Assembly: GCA_035318745.1 (NCBI GenBank)
Contig: DATHEA010000012.1
Span: 17,176 to 81,175 of the forward strand
Origin: VRUE01 sp035318745
GTDB taxonomy: Bacteria > Actinomycetota > Thermoleophilia > Solirubrobacterales > 70-9
Length of the DNA stretch: 64,000 bases
Direction: 5' to 3'
Positions 17,840 to 28,166 of this stretch are shown here, in pieces. A model generated the notes under the pieces. That model was not told the DNA's origin. It saw only the letters and a list, made by a program, of their open reading frames with translations, and made no database searches. A program made the position numbers and the translations under genes. Each line of letters opens with the position of its first letter. Position 1 is the stretch's first letter.

Positions 17840-18189
17840 TGCGCAAGCCGGTTCCCGGCCCTCTGTTCGCCCGGGTGAAGATCCTCTCCTGGATCGAGCT
17901 GGCGATCTTCACCGCGCTGATCGTCTTCTGGCTCGTTCCCGGCTTCGAAACCGAGACGATGCTGTTCGGTTGGGCGCACGGCCTCGGCTTCGTCGTTCTC
18001 TGCATAGTGATCTGGATCGCCTGCATCAAGCGCGAGGCTCCGTACACCCTGCTCGCCGCGACCCTTACTCCCGTCGGCCCGGTGGGCAGCGTGATCGGGA
18101 TCGAGTTGATCGAACGGCGTGGCTGGGGTATCCGGGATTCTCCGCAAAAAGTCGGGGAAAATCCCGTAGATCCGCTCAAGATGCCTTGA
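17839..18189 (+). CDS. DUF3817 integral membrane protein
   Basis: 116 residues from ATG 17839, which overlaps the kgd stop by one base (TGATG). It starts MRKPVPGPLFARVKILSW. Three hydrophobic helices are visible (about 18-34, 44-62 and 74-92), with WAHGLGFVVLC and the PVGPVGSVIGIEL loop typical of DUF3817. In actinobacteria this family commonly occurs as a small membrane protein of unknown role. The C-terminal 20 residues are polar. Coupling to Kgd suggests co-expression, not a known functional link. The gene ends just before the paired palindromes at 18223-18251. Confidence 0.85.
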   Translation: MRKPVPGPLFARVKILSWIELAIFTALIVFWLVPGFETETMLFGWAHGLGFVVLCIVIWIACIKREAPYTLLAATLTPVGPVGSVIGIELIERRGWGIRDSPQKVGENPVDPLKMP

Positions 18190-18222
18190 CCTCAGAGCTT
18201 GCAGGCGCTATAGCTAGACAGT

Positions 18223-18251
18223 GACTGTTCGTCTCGAACAGTCCCGTTCGA
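18223..18251. promoter_or_regulatory. Two interlocking palindromes between convergent genes
   Basis: GACTGTTCG-TCT-CGAACAGTC (18223-18243) is a perfect 9-bp inverted repeat. Its right half also forms TCGAAC-N6-GTTCGA (18234-18251). The site lies between the ends of the DUF3817 and aconitase genes. It may be a terminator or a protein site; the spacing differs from the N4 LexA box. Confidence 0.45.
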
Positions 18252-18371
18252 GTGAACAGAGCGCGTCGGCATCCCTCCCTGGCTACCGACGCATAGGTGC
18301 AGTGAGGGTCGCGCGGACCCCCTGCCTCCCGCGGCCCTCCTGTGCCGCCTTGCCGGAACTCAGACAGAAGC

Positions 18372-21167
<2,796 letters not shown>

Positions 21168-21196
21168 AACCTCATCCTAGGCAAGGCGGACGGTGG

Positions 21197-21320
21197 GCGA
21201 TGGGTGGGGGGTACCCGGTCGTTGCTGTGTTTTTCGCCTGGAGAGGATGCGGCCGGCCGAGATCGTGGGTGGGGCGAAAAAGAGGACGCCGCTGCCGACC
21301 GGGTACCCCCCACCCATCGC
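21197..21320. repeat. 124-bp nested fold-back element upstream of acnA
   Basis: Perfect 25-bp arms lie at 21197-21221 and 21296-21320 (left arm starts gcgatgggtggggggtaccc). A second, inner pair is tttttcgcc (21230-21238) with ggcgaaaaa (21273-21281). It fills the gap between acnA and the SDR gene whose stop is at 21324, so it may terminate or insulate transcription. Confidence 0.85.
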
Positions 21321-21323
21321 TCG

Positions 21324-22124
21324 TCAGCGCTTGTCGGATTGGCCCTTGGCGACTGTGGCGGCAGCTTTTTGACCCTGCTCGCCGCTGGCGATCTTTACCG
21401 CGATGCCTGGACTCGTAAGCGCAAAATGGGCAAGGAGGCGCTGCTGTGGCGGGGCAACCGTGACCTCGACCTTGTTCTTCTCGATCGCCTTGACGACAGC
21501 TGCCGCGACCTGTGCCGGGGTGCCCGTGCCGAGGCCGGGGATCGGGGGGGCGCCAGAATCTGAGTACATGCCCGCTTCGCGGATCGTGCCTGGCGAGACG
21601 ATCGAGACGCCGATGCCCTGGGGGTCCAGGTCGGCGCGCAGGCCGAGGGCGAAGCCGCGCAGGCCGAACTTGGTCGCGTTGTAGACGGAGGAGAGCGGCG
21701 TCGCGGACTTGCCTGAGAGCGAAGCGATAAACACCATGTGCCCCGAGCCCTTGGCCAGCATCGCGGGCTCGAGCGCCCTGGCGAGCAGGATCGGCGCCTC
21801 CAAGTTTACGCGCAGGGTTCCGGTCAGTTGCTCGACGCTGTAGTCGGGCAGTCGTCCGGTGCCCGGCAGGCCGGCGTTGGCGACCAGGATGTCGACGTCG
21901 CCCGCCTCGGCCGCGAGCTTCTCGGCGGCACCGGTCTCGGCAAGGTCGGTGGACACCGCTCTGTGTCCATCCCCGGGCAGCTCCGCCGCCAGCGCAGCCA
22001 GCGCCTCGGCGTTGCGCCCGCTGAGAATCAGCTTGGCGCCTTTCGTCGCCAGCCCCGCCGCGATCGCGCGGCCGAGGCCGCCAGTGGCGCCGGTGAGCAG
22101 GGCTGAGCGGTCGGCAAGTTCCAT
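21324..22124 (-). CDS. Short-chain dehydrogenase/reductase
   Basis: 266 residues from ATG 22124 (MELADRSALLTGATGG). The classical SDR motifs are TGATGGLGRAIA (about 10-21), NAGLPG (about 85) and SSVYNATKFGLRGFA (Y-x3-K catalytic pair, about 150). The C-terminal region GTGTPAQVAAAVVKAIEKNKVEVTVAPPQQR resembles the DltE/YqjQ-like lipid or fatty-acid SDRs, which carry a longer tail. An in-frame upstream extension to 22274 contains no conserved sequence and I reject it. The substrate is unknown. The stop lies 3 bases from the fold-back element. Confidence 0.85.
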   Translation of the reverse strand: MELADRSALLTGATGGLGRAIAAGLATKGAKLILSGRNAEALAALAAELPGDGHRAVSTDLAETGAAEKLAAEAGDVDILVANAGLPGTGRLPDYSVEQLTGTLRVNLEAPILLARALEPAMLAKGSGHMVFIASLSGKSATPLSSVYNATKFGLRGFALGLRADLDPQGIGVSIVSPGTIREAGMYSDSGAPPIPGLGTGTPAQVAAAVVKAIEKNKVEVTVAPPQQRLLAHFALTSPGIAVKIASGEQGQKAAATVAKGQSDKR

Positions 22125-22239
22125 CCCAAGCCGCAAGCTACCAGCCAGACGGCCGAGAGGAATTTGGGATGAAAGTGCGAAAGGCCACAAAATGTTTGTT
22201 TTCTGTGAGCATCCGCCCGGGCAATCGTCTACACTGCCC

Positions 22240-22397
22240 GCCGTTCCGAACAACCGAAACGCCGAGTCCCGCAAGCCACCTGGCGACGCGGGAGCGGGGG
22301 AACCACGTTTTCGGGGCTAACCCGCCCGACATAGGGCGGGGGCGCAGGCTCCTATCAGCGCCAGCCCGACAGCTAACCCCGTAGGCCGACGAAGGAG
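22240..22397 (+). promoter_or_regulatory. c-di-AMP riboswitch (ydaO-yuaA type)
   Basis: The leader of the NlpC/P60 gene holds the conserved ydaO-yuaA elements: accgaaacgccgag, cgggggaaccacg, the ttttcggggctaac stretch, a variable stem (cccgcccgacatagggcggg) and the near-invariant gacagctaaccccgtaggc just before the ribosome-binding site at 22391-22397. In this class c-di-AMP binding lowers expression, and actinobacterial examples often precede cell-wall hydrolases, as here. Boundaries are approximate. A TACACT hexamer at 22230-22235 may be its -10 box. Confidence 0.88.
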
Positions 22398-22403
22398 ATC
22401 GGT

Positions 22404-22958
22404 TTGCCTAAGAACAGTTCAAAGCTCAAGGCGGGGTTGGTCGCAATTGCGGCGCTGGTGGTCCTCGCCCTCGTACCCTCAGGCGCCAGCGCCAACTGCG
22501 GCGGCGGCGGTCTGACGCCTGCCGAAGTCGATATCTGCACTCCCACGCCAAAAGCGCGACTGCTGCCGAACGGCATGCTGATCCCGCCGAAGGCGGCTCC
22601 CGCCCGGATCAAGGCCGTGGTCGCGGCCGCCAACCGGATCCGCACCAAGCCCTACATCTGGGGCGGTGGCCACGGCCGCTGGTGGGACCGGGGCTATGAC
22701 TGCTCGGGCTCGGTCAGCTACGCCCTGCACGGCGGAGAATTCCTCGAAAGCCCGCTCCCCTCGGGCCCGATGGAGAGCTGGGGCCTGGAAGGCGAAGGGC
22801 GCTGGATCACGGTCTACGCCAACGCCGGCCACGCCTATGCGGTGATCGCCGGCTACCGCTGGGACACCTCCGGCGATTCAGAAGGCACCGGCCCACGCTG
22901 GCACGAAGAACTGCGTGACAACGTCGGCTACATAGCCCGCCACCCAGCCGGCTTCTAG
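22404..22958 (+). CDS. Secreted NlpC/P60-like cell-wall peptidase
   Basis: 184 residues, TTG start with GAAGGAG 6 bases upstream. Residues 1-31 form a signal peptide (KLKAGLVAIAALVVLALVPSGASA). The catalytic Cys lies in GYDCSGSVSYAL (about residue 100) and the His in NAGHAYAVIAGY (about 144), the order and spacing of NlpC/P60 endopeptidases that cut peptidoglycan stem peptides. There is no separate cell-wall-binding domain. Four Cys at positions outside the active site may form disulfides. The c-di-AMP riboswitch in the leader ties its expression to turgor and cell-wall status, which fits a wall hydrolase. A strong terminator follows. Confidence 0.9.
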   Translation: MPKNSSKLKAGLVAIAALVVLALVPSGASANCGGGGLTPAEVDICTPTPKARLLPNGMLIPPKAAPARIKAVVAAANRIRTKPYIWGGGHGRWWDRGYDCSGSVSYALHGGEFLESPLPSGPMESWGLEGEGRWITVYANAGHAYAVIAGYRWDTSGDSEGTGPRWHEELRDNVGYIARHPAGF

Positions 22959-22987
22959 AAACACTTCGGGGCAGGGGTGTCCCGTAC

Positions 22988-23015
22988 GCCGCCTCGGCCA
23001 ACTGGCCGGGGCGGC
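22988..23015 (+). terminator. Rho-independent terminator after the NlpC/P60 gene
   Basis: GCCGCC-t-CGGCC-aact-GGCCG-g-GGCGGC forms a stem of 11 pairs with one mismatch and a 4-base loop, followed by tttgt. It lies 30 bases after the stop and separates this gene from the pot operon. Confidence 0.8.
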
Positions 23016-23022
23016 TTTGTCC

Positions 23023-23050
23023 TTGACCTCCTGAACTACTCGGATAACGT
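23023..23050 (+). promoter_or_regulatory. Promoter of the pot operon
   Basis: TTGACC (23023-23028) and TAACGT (23045-23050) are separated by 16 bases. The expected start of transcription, 6-7 bases after the -10 box, falls at 23057-23058, exactly where the in-frame reading of the ATPase can begin, so the message is probably leaderless. Confidence 0.6.
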
Positions 23051-23056
23051 CATGGT

Positions 23057-24085
23057 GTAGCTACTCCACCTGACATCCGCCTTGTCAGCCTCACCAAGCA
23101 CTACGGCGAGGTTCGGGCGGTTGCGGGCATCGACCTGGAGATCGAGGCCGGCGAGTTCTTCACCCTGCTCGGGCCCTCCGGCTCGGGCAAGACGACGACG
23201 CTGCGGATGATCGCCGGCTTCGAGGATCAGAGCGGCGGCACGATCGAGCTGGCCGGGCGGGACATGACCGGGGTGCCCCCGTACGACCGAGCGGTCAACA
23301 CGGTCTTCCAGGACTACGCGCTGTTTCCCCACATGGCGGTCGGCGAGAACGTCGCCTACGGCCTGCGCGTCGCCGGCGTCGCCAAGGCCGAGCGGGCACG
23401 GCGGCGCGACGAGGCGCTGGAGATGGTCCGCCTGCCCGGCTACGGCGAGCGCAGGCCGGCCGAGCTCTCCGGCGGCCAGCGCCAGCGCGTCGCCCTGGCC
23501 CGGGCGATCGTCAACCGGCCTCGGGTCCTGTTGCTCGACGAGCCACTGGGCGCGCTCGACCTGAAGTTGCGCGAGCAGATGCAGAGCGAGCTGAAGACGA
23601 TCCAGGGTGAGGTCGGGATCACCTTCGTCTACGTCACCCACGACCAGGACGAGGCGCTGACGATGAGCAACCGGATCGCCGTGTTCAACGAGGGCCGGAT
23701 CGAGCAGGTCAGCTCGCCGGTCGAGCTATACGAGCAGCCCGAGACCGAGTTCGTCGCCGGCTTCGTCGGCGTCTCCAACCTGATCGAGCGCGACGGCTCG
23801 CGCTTCACGATCCGGCCGGAGAAGATCCAGCTGCTCGACACCGGGACCACACCGAACGGCCTGCGGACCGAGCGCGGCCGGATCGCCGAGGTCGCCTACG
23901 CGGGAATGGTTACCCGCTACACAGTCGCCCTCGAGGCCGGCGGAGAGCTTCAACTCGTGCGGCAAAACGTGGAGGGCGCCTCGACCGAGGCGGCCACCGA
24001 GCAGGGCAGGGAGGTGCTTGTGGGCTGGCGCCCGGAGCACACGGTCGCAGTCCGTGGACAACGAAAAGAGGAGGAATCCCCGTGA
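23057..24085 (+). CDS. potA: Polyamine ABC transporter ATP-binding protein (start codon anomalous)
   Basis: About 342 residues. Walker A (GPSGSGKTTTL), Q-loop (VFQDYALFPHM), signature LSGGQRQRVALARA, Walker B (VLLLDEPLGALD) and H-loop (VTHDQDEA) are complete. A C-terminal TOBE-like domain follows (about 250-330), as in PotA. The frame is open from 23048, but no ATG, GTG or TTG occurs in it before the internal ATG at 23207, which lies after Walker A and cannot be the start. The codon at the predicted leaderless start is GTA (23057). So either GTA is used, or one base was lost after the ATG-GTG at 23052-23057. The permeases and binding protein follow in one operon. Confidence 0.85.
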   Translation, partial: VATPPDIRLVSLTKHYGEVRAVAGIDLEIEAGEFFTLLGPSGSGKTTTLRMIAGFEDQSGGTIELAGRDMTGVPPYDRAVNTVFQDYALFPHMAVGENVAYGLRVAGVAKAERARRRDEALEMVRLPGYGERRPAELSGGQRQRVALARAIVNRPRVLLLDEPLGALDLKLREQMQSELKTIQGEVGITFVYVTHDQDEALTMSNRIAVFNEGRIEQVSSPVELYEQPETEFVAGFVGVSNLIERDGSRFTIRPEKIQLLDTGTTPNGLRTERGRIAEVAYAGMVTRYTVALEAGGELQLVRQNVEGASTEAATEQGREVLVGWRPEHTVAVRGQRKEEESP

Positions 24086-25272
24086 GGACCCAGGACGCAC
24101 ACCCCGTACGAGCGGCGTGGCTCGTCGTCGCCGGTCTGCTCGCCTTCATGCTGTTGATCGCCGGTTGCGGCGGTGGCAGCGACAGCAGCTCCGGCGGCGA
24201 AGAACTGTCCAAGCTCGGCAAAGGAGAGGGTGAAGTGAACCTGATCTCCTGGGCCGGCTATGTCGAACCGGAATGGAGCAAGCCGTTCGAACAGAAGACC
24301 GGCTGCAAAGTCAACGATAAGACTGCCGGCACCTCTGACGAAATGGTGCAGCTGATGCGCACCGGGCAGTACGACGGCGTCTCGGCTTCCGGCAACGCCT
24401 CCGCCCGCCTCGTCGACGGCGGCGACGTCGCCCCGGTCAATGTCAGCCTCGTCCCCAACTACAAGACGATCTTCAGCGACCTCAAGAACCAGCCCTACAA
24501 CACCTTCGACGGCACTAACTACGGCATCCCGCACGGCCGCGGCGCGAACCTCCTGATGTGGAACTCCGAAGACGTCAAGCCTGCCCCGACCTCCTGGGAC
24601 GTAATCCTCGATCCCAAGAAAGCCGCCAAGTACAAGGGCAAGATCAGCGCCTACGACGACCCGATCTACATCGCCGATGCCGCCGTCTACCTCAAGGCAC
24701 ACCAGCCGGGCCTGGGCATCGAAAGCCCCTACGAGCTGAACGAAGAACAGTTCGAAGCGGCGGTGAACCTGCTCAAGGAACAGCGCCCCTACGTCGGCGA
24801 ATACTGGTCGGAAGCGGCCAAGCAGATCCAGGCTTTCGCAGGCGGGGACAGCCAGGTCGGCACCACCTGGCAATACCAGTACTTCGAACTGGAAGGCGCC
24901 GGCAAGCCGGTCGCGGCGAGCCCGGCGAGCCAGGGGTTCCTGCCCTCCGAGGGCGCAACCGGGTGGTCGGACACCTGGATGATCAGTTCCGAAGCCAAGC
25001 ATCCGAATTGCATGTACATGTGGATGGACTGGATCGTCTCGCCGCAGGCGAACGCCGAAGTGGCCGAATTCTTCGGCGAGGCACCGGCTCAGAGCCTGGC
25101 CTGCGATCACACCGCGGAGAAGGACTTCTGTGCCAAATACCACGCCGAAAACCCGGCCTTCTGGAAACGCGTCTACTACTGGGAGACGCCGGTGGCCGAT
25201 TGCGGCAACGGGTCCAGCGACTGCAAGGACTACAACGACTGGGTCCAGGCCTGGACCTCGATCAAGGGCTGA
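24082..25272 (+). CDS. potD: Polyamine ABC transporter substrate-binding lipoprotein
   Basis: 396 residues, GTG start overlapping the ATPase stop (GTGA). The signal peptide ends in a lipobox (LLIAGCGGG, Cys near residue 29), so the mature protein is lipid-anchored. The fold is that of PotD/PotF-type binding proteins: LISWAGYVEPEW, a GTNYGIPHGRGANLLMWN hinge, and SDTWMISSEAKHPNCMYMWMDWI. The C-terminal part carries an extra Cys-rich stretch (CDHTAEKDFCAKY, CGNGSSDCKDY) that could form two disulfides and is unusual for the family. Spermidine/putrescine is the expected ligand, but this subgroup can bind other small cations. Confidence 0.9.
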   Translation: MRTQDAHPVRAAWLVVAGLLAFMLLIAGCGGGSDSSSGGEELSKLGKGEGEVNLISWAGYVEPEWSKPFEQKTGCKVNDKTAGTSDEMVQLMRTGQYDGVSASGNASARLVDGGDVAPVNVSLVPNYKTIFSDLKNQPYNTFDGTNYGIPHGRGANLLMWNSEDVKPAPTSWDVILDPKKAAKYKGKISAYDDPIYIADAAVYLKAHQPGLGIESPYELNEEQFEAAVNLLKEQRPYVGEYWSEAAKQIQAFAGGDSQVGTTWQYQYFELEGAGKPVAASPASQGFLPSEGATGWSDTWMISSEAKHPNCMYMWMDWIVSPQANAEVAEFFGEAPAQSLACDHTAEKDFCAKYHAENPAFWKRVYYWETPVADCGNGSSDCKDYNDWVQAWTSIKG

Positions 25273-25289
25273 TCGCAGGGCGCTGAGCG

Positions 25290-26177
25290 ATGGCGACTGA
25301 GGCGGTCGTGGAGAGGCGCTCGGTGGGCCACCGGCTCGCCGGCCTCTTCCACGGCCGCCCTCGCCTGCAGGTCGGGGCGCTGCTCGCCGGCCCGGTCGGC
25401 TGGCTGGTGATCGGCTACCTGGGTTCGCTCGCCGTGCTGCTGATTGCGGGGTTCTGGACGGTCGACCCGCTCAGCGGCGAAGTCGTCCAAGGCTTCAGCC
25501 TCGAAAACTTCGAAACCCTCGTCAACGAACCGGTCTACCGCGACATCGTCGGCCGGACGGTGCTGATCGCGGCGCTCGTCACCGTCACCGACGCCCTCCT
25601 CGCCTTCCCGATCGCCTTCTACATGGCGAAGGTCGCGAGCCGCCGCGGCAAGGCGATCCTCGTCGTCGCGGTCCTGGTGCCGCTGTGGTCGAGCTATCTG
25701 GTCAAGGCGCTCTCCTGGCGGACGATGCTCTCCAGCGGTGGAGTGATCGACTGGGCTCTCAACCCGCTCGGCCTCTCCGGCCCCGGCTACGGCCAGACCG
25801 CGGTCTGGCTGGTGATGAGCTACCTCTGGCTGCCGTACATGATCCTGCCGATCTTCGCCGGTCTGGAGCGGATCCCCGACTCGCTGATCAGCGCCTCCGA
25901 GGACCTTGGCGCCTCCCCCTTCACCACCTTCCGGCGGGTGATTCTGCCGCTCGCCTTCCCGGCGGTCGTGGCCGGCTCGATCTTCACCTTCGCCCTCACC
26001 CTTGGCGACTACATCACGCCCCGGCTCGTCTCCAACGACCAGTTCATCGGCAACGTGATCTTCAACAACATCTCCAACAACCTGCCGCTTGCTTCCGCCC
26101 TTGCGCTCGTCCCGATTGTGGTGATGGTCGCCTACCTGATGGTCGCCCGCAAGCTGGGCGCTTTCGAGCACATCTAG
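25290..26177 (+). CDS. potB: Polyamine ABC transporter permease (PotB-like)
   Basis: 295 residues with six predicted helices (first about 40-62). The EAA loop reads SASEDLGASPFTTFRRVILPLAFPAVVAGSIFTF (about 206-238), the contact surface for the ATPase. The N-terminal 30 residues are a cytosolic tail. It starts 17 bases after the binding-protein gene. Together with the next gene it forms the heterodimeric channel. Confidence 0.92.
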   Translation: MATEAVVERRSVGHRLAGLFHGRPRLQVGALLAGPVGWLVIGYLGSLAVLLIAGFWTVDPLSGEVVQGFSLENFETLVNEPVYRDIVGRTVLIAALVTVTDALLAFPIAFYMAKVASRRGKAILVVAVLVPLWSSYLVKALSWRTMLSSGGVIDWALNPLGLSGPGYGQTAVWLVMSYLWLPYMILPIFAGLERIPDSLISASEDLGASPFTTFRRVILPLAFPAVVAGSIFTFALTLGDYITPRLVSNDQFIGNVIFNNISNNLPLASALALVPIVVMVAYLMVARKLGAFEHI

Positions 26178-26190
26178 GGCAGCGGCTGAC

Positions 26191-27039
26191 ATGAGGCTCT
26201 CAAAACGATCCGCGCTCCTCCTCCGCCTCGGCGTCGGGGTGGGACTGGCCTTCATCTACATCCCCCTGATCGTGCTCGCGATCTACGCCTTCAACTCGAG
26301 CAACATCCTCGAATGGCCGCCTCCTGGACTGACCCTCGACTGGTTTCCCAAGGCGGTCGAAAACGAATTCGCCCGCGAAGCCTTCGTCACCTCGCTCAAG
26401 GCAGGGGCCGCGGCGACGGCGATCGCGATCGTGCTCGGCACGCTCGCCTCGCTGGCGGTCGCCCGCCACCGCTTCTTCGGCCGCGAGACGATCTCCTTCC
26501 TCGTCATCCTGCCGATCGCGCTGCCGGGGATCGTCACCGGTGTCGCCCTGAGCAACACCTTCACCCAGGTGCTCGGCGTCGACCTCAGCCTCTTCACCGT
26601 GATCGTCGGCCACGCCACCTTCTGCATCGTCGTCATCTACAACAACGTCGTCGCCCGCCTGCGCCGCGTCTCGACCTCCTTCGAGGAAGCATCGGCCGAC
26701 CTCGGCGCCCACACCTGGCAGACCTTTCGCTTCGTCACCGTCCCCAACCTGAAGACCGCGCTCGGCGCCGGCGCCCTGCTCGCCTTCGGTCTCTCCTTCG
26801 ACGAGATCATCGTCACCACGTTCACGATCGGCGCCGGTGAAGAAACGCTGCCGATCTGGATCTTCCGCAACCTCTTCCGCCCCAACCAGCTGCCGATCGT
26901 CAACGCGGTCGCGGTCATCGTCGTCCTGATCTCGATCTTCCCCGTCTACCTCGCACACCGCCTGACCCGAGAAGAAGGCGGCGCGGCGACCGCCCGGGGC
27001 GGCGGCAAGGTCGAGGCCGAGGCGACGGCTGTGCCTTAA
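26191..27039 (+). CDS. potC: Polyamine ABC transporter permease (PotC-like)
   Basis: 282 residues with about six transmembrane helices (first about 10-32). The EAA motif is EEASADLGAHTWQTFRFVTVPNLKTALGAGALLAF. It has the short N-terminus and FNSSNILEWPPPGLTLDWF periplasmic loop usual in PotC. It is the last gene of the four-gene transporter, and the C-terminal tail is polar. The operon order ATPase, binding protein, permease, permease is common in actinobacteria. Confidence 0.92.
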   Translation: MRLSKRSALLLRLGVGVGLAFIYIPLIVLAIYAFNSSNILEWPPPGLTLDWFPKAVENEFAREAFVTSLKAGAAATAIAIVLGTLASLAVARHRFFGRETISFLVILPIALPGIVTGVALSNTFTQVLGVDLSLFTVIVGHATFCIVVIYNNVVARLRRVSTSFEEASADLGAHTWQTFRFVTVPNLKTALGAGALLAFGLSFDEIIVTTFTIGAGEETLPIWIFRNLFRPNQLPIVNAVAVIVVLISIFPVYLAHRLTREEGGAATARGGGKVEAEATAVP

Positions 27040-27046
27040 GCTCATC

Positions 27047-27080
27047 TGATTAGCGTACTAGCATATTAATTCGCTAATCA
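27047..27080 (+). promoter_or_regulatory. Operator-like inverted repeat and promoter of the Fic gene
   Basis: TGATTAGCG (27047-27055) and CGCTAATCA (27072-27080) are a perfect 9-bp inverted repeat in an AT-rich stretch. TAAGAT follows at 27083-27088, 7 bases before the ATG at 27096. The repeat would cover the -35 region, so the winged-helix Fic protein may repress itself here (inference). Confidence 0.6.
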
Positions 27081-27095
27081 TGTAAGATACTGGCC

Positions 27096-28166
27096 ATGAT
27101 ATTTGCGACGCCGCCCATTGCGAAGGGCCTCCGCGCCAAACTCGGCGAGCTGGACCGTCTGCGCCATGAGCTCGGCGGCGAGCTCGGGCGGGCGACCCCC
27201 TGGATGGGGCCGCTGCGGCGGGCCGTAGCGGCGAGCTCGATCGAGGGCTCGACCTCGATCGAGGGCTACAGCGTCAGCCCCGCCGAAGCGATCGCCCTGC
27301 TGAGCGGGGAGGTGCCCGGCGGCGAAGACGAGAGCCGCCTCGCGGTTGCCTGCTACGCCCGCGCGATGGACCACGTCGGGGCGATGGCCCGGGACCCGCG
27401 GTTCCGCTGGACCGACCGGGTCATCCTCGACCTGCATTTCGACGCCTGCCACTTCCAGCGGGACAAGGCCCCGGGGCTCTGGCGGACGGGCCCGATATCG
27501 GTGACCGGTCCCGATGGGGGGATCGACTACCGGGGGCCGGACGGCGAAGATGTCCCGAAGCTGATGGCGGAGATCGTCGACTGGCTGGGGGCGGGAGTGG
27601 ACGATGCTGGCGTTGTCCGCGCGGCGATGGCGCATCTCAACGTGATCTCGGTCCATCCCTTCCGCGACGGCAACGGGCGCGTCGCGCGGATCGTCCAATC
27701 GCTCGTCCTCGCCCGCGAGGGAATGGTCTCGCCGGAGTTCTCCTCGATCGAGGAATACCTGGGCAAGAACACGCCCGCCTACTACGCGGCGCTGCGCGAT
27801 GCTCAGGGCGGCAGCTACCGGCCGGATCGCGATGCATCCGGCTGGGTCCGGTTTTGCGTCGAGGCCCACATCTCGCAGGCAAAGCGCCGTCTCGATCAGA
27901 TCCGCGAGGCGGGAACGCGATGGGAGCGTCTCGAACGGGAGGCCGAGGATCGTGGCTGGCCCGACCGCTTTGTGATCGCGCTCGAGCAGAGCCTGATCGG
28001 CGGCGCCGACCGTGCCCGCTACGGCAAGGAGGCGGGCGTCTCCTCGGCGACGGTGAGTGCCGACCTGCGCCGCCTGCTCGACAGCGGACTCGTCGAGCAG
28101 CGCGGCCGCGGGCCCGGCACGAGGTACTGGGCAACCGAGAACCTGCGCTCGCTACTGGCGGGCTAG
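27096..28166 (+). CDS. Fic-family protein with inhibitory motif and C-terminal winged helix
   Basis: 356 residues. The Fic active site is HPFRDGNGR at 187-195 (H187), the motif for AMP (or other NMP) transfer to target hydroxyls. An N-terminal inhibitory helix carries S-T-S-I-E-G at 52-57, matching [S/T]xxxE[G/N]; E56 should block productive ATP binding, so this is a self-inhibited class II Fic protein. The C-terminal part (about 290-356, KEAGVSSATVSADLRRLLDSGLVEQRG) is a winged helix that could bind DNA. TAAGAT lies 7 bases before the ATG, so it is probably leaderless. The target is unknown. It may be a stand-alone regulator or part of a stress module. Its 3' end overlaps the convergent TetR gene by 15 bases. 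Confidence 0.92.
   Translation: MIFATPPIAKGLRAKLGELDRLRHELGGELGRATPWMGPLRRAVAASSIEGSTSIEGYSVSPAEAIALLSGEVPGGEDESRLAVACYARAMDHVGAMARDPRFRWTDRVILDLHFDACHFQRDKAPGLWRTGPISVTGPDGGIDYRGPDGEDVPKLMAEIVDWLGAGVDDAGVVRAAMAHLNVISVHPFRDGNGRVARIVQSLVLAREGMVSPEFSSIEEYLGKNTPAYYAALRDAQGGSYRPDRDASGWVRFCVEAHISQAKRRLDQIREAGTRWERLEREAEDRGWPDRFVIALEQSLIGGADRARYGKEAGVSSATVSADLRRLLDSGLVEQRGRGPGTRYWATENLRSLLAG

Noticed and set aside
18234..18251. LexA box between DUF3817 and aconitase
   Set aside because: Spacer is six bases instead of four and the site is downstream of both genes, so it cannot act as an SOS promoter site.
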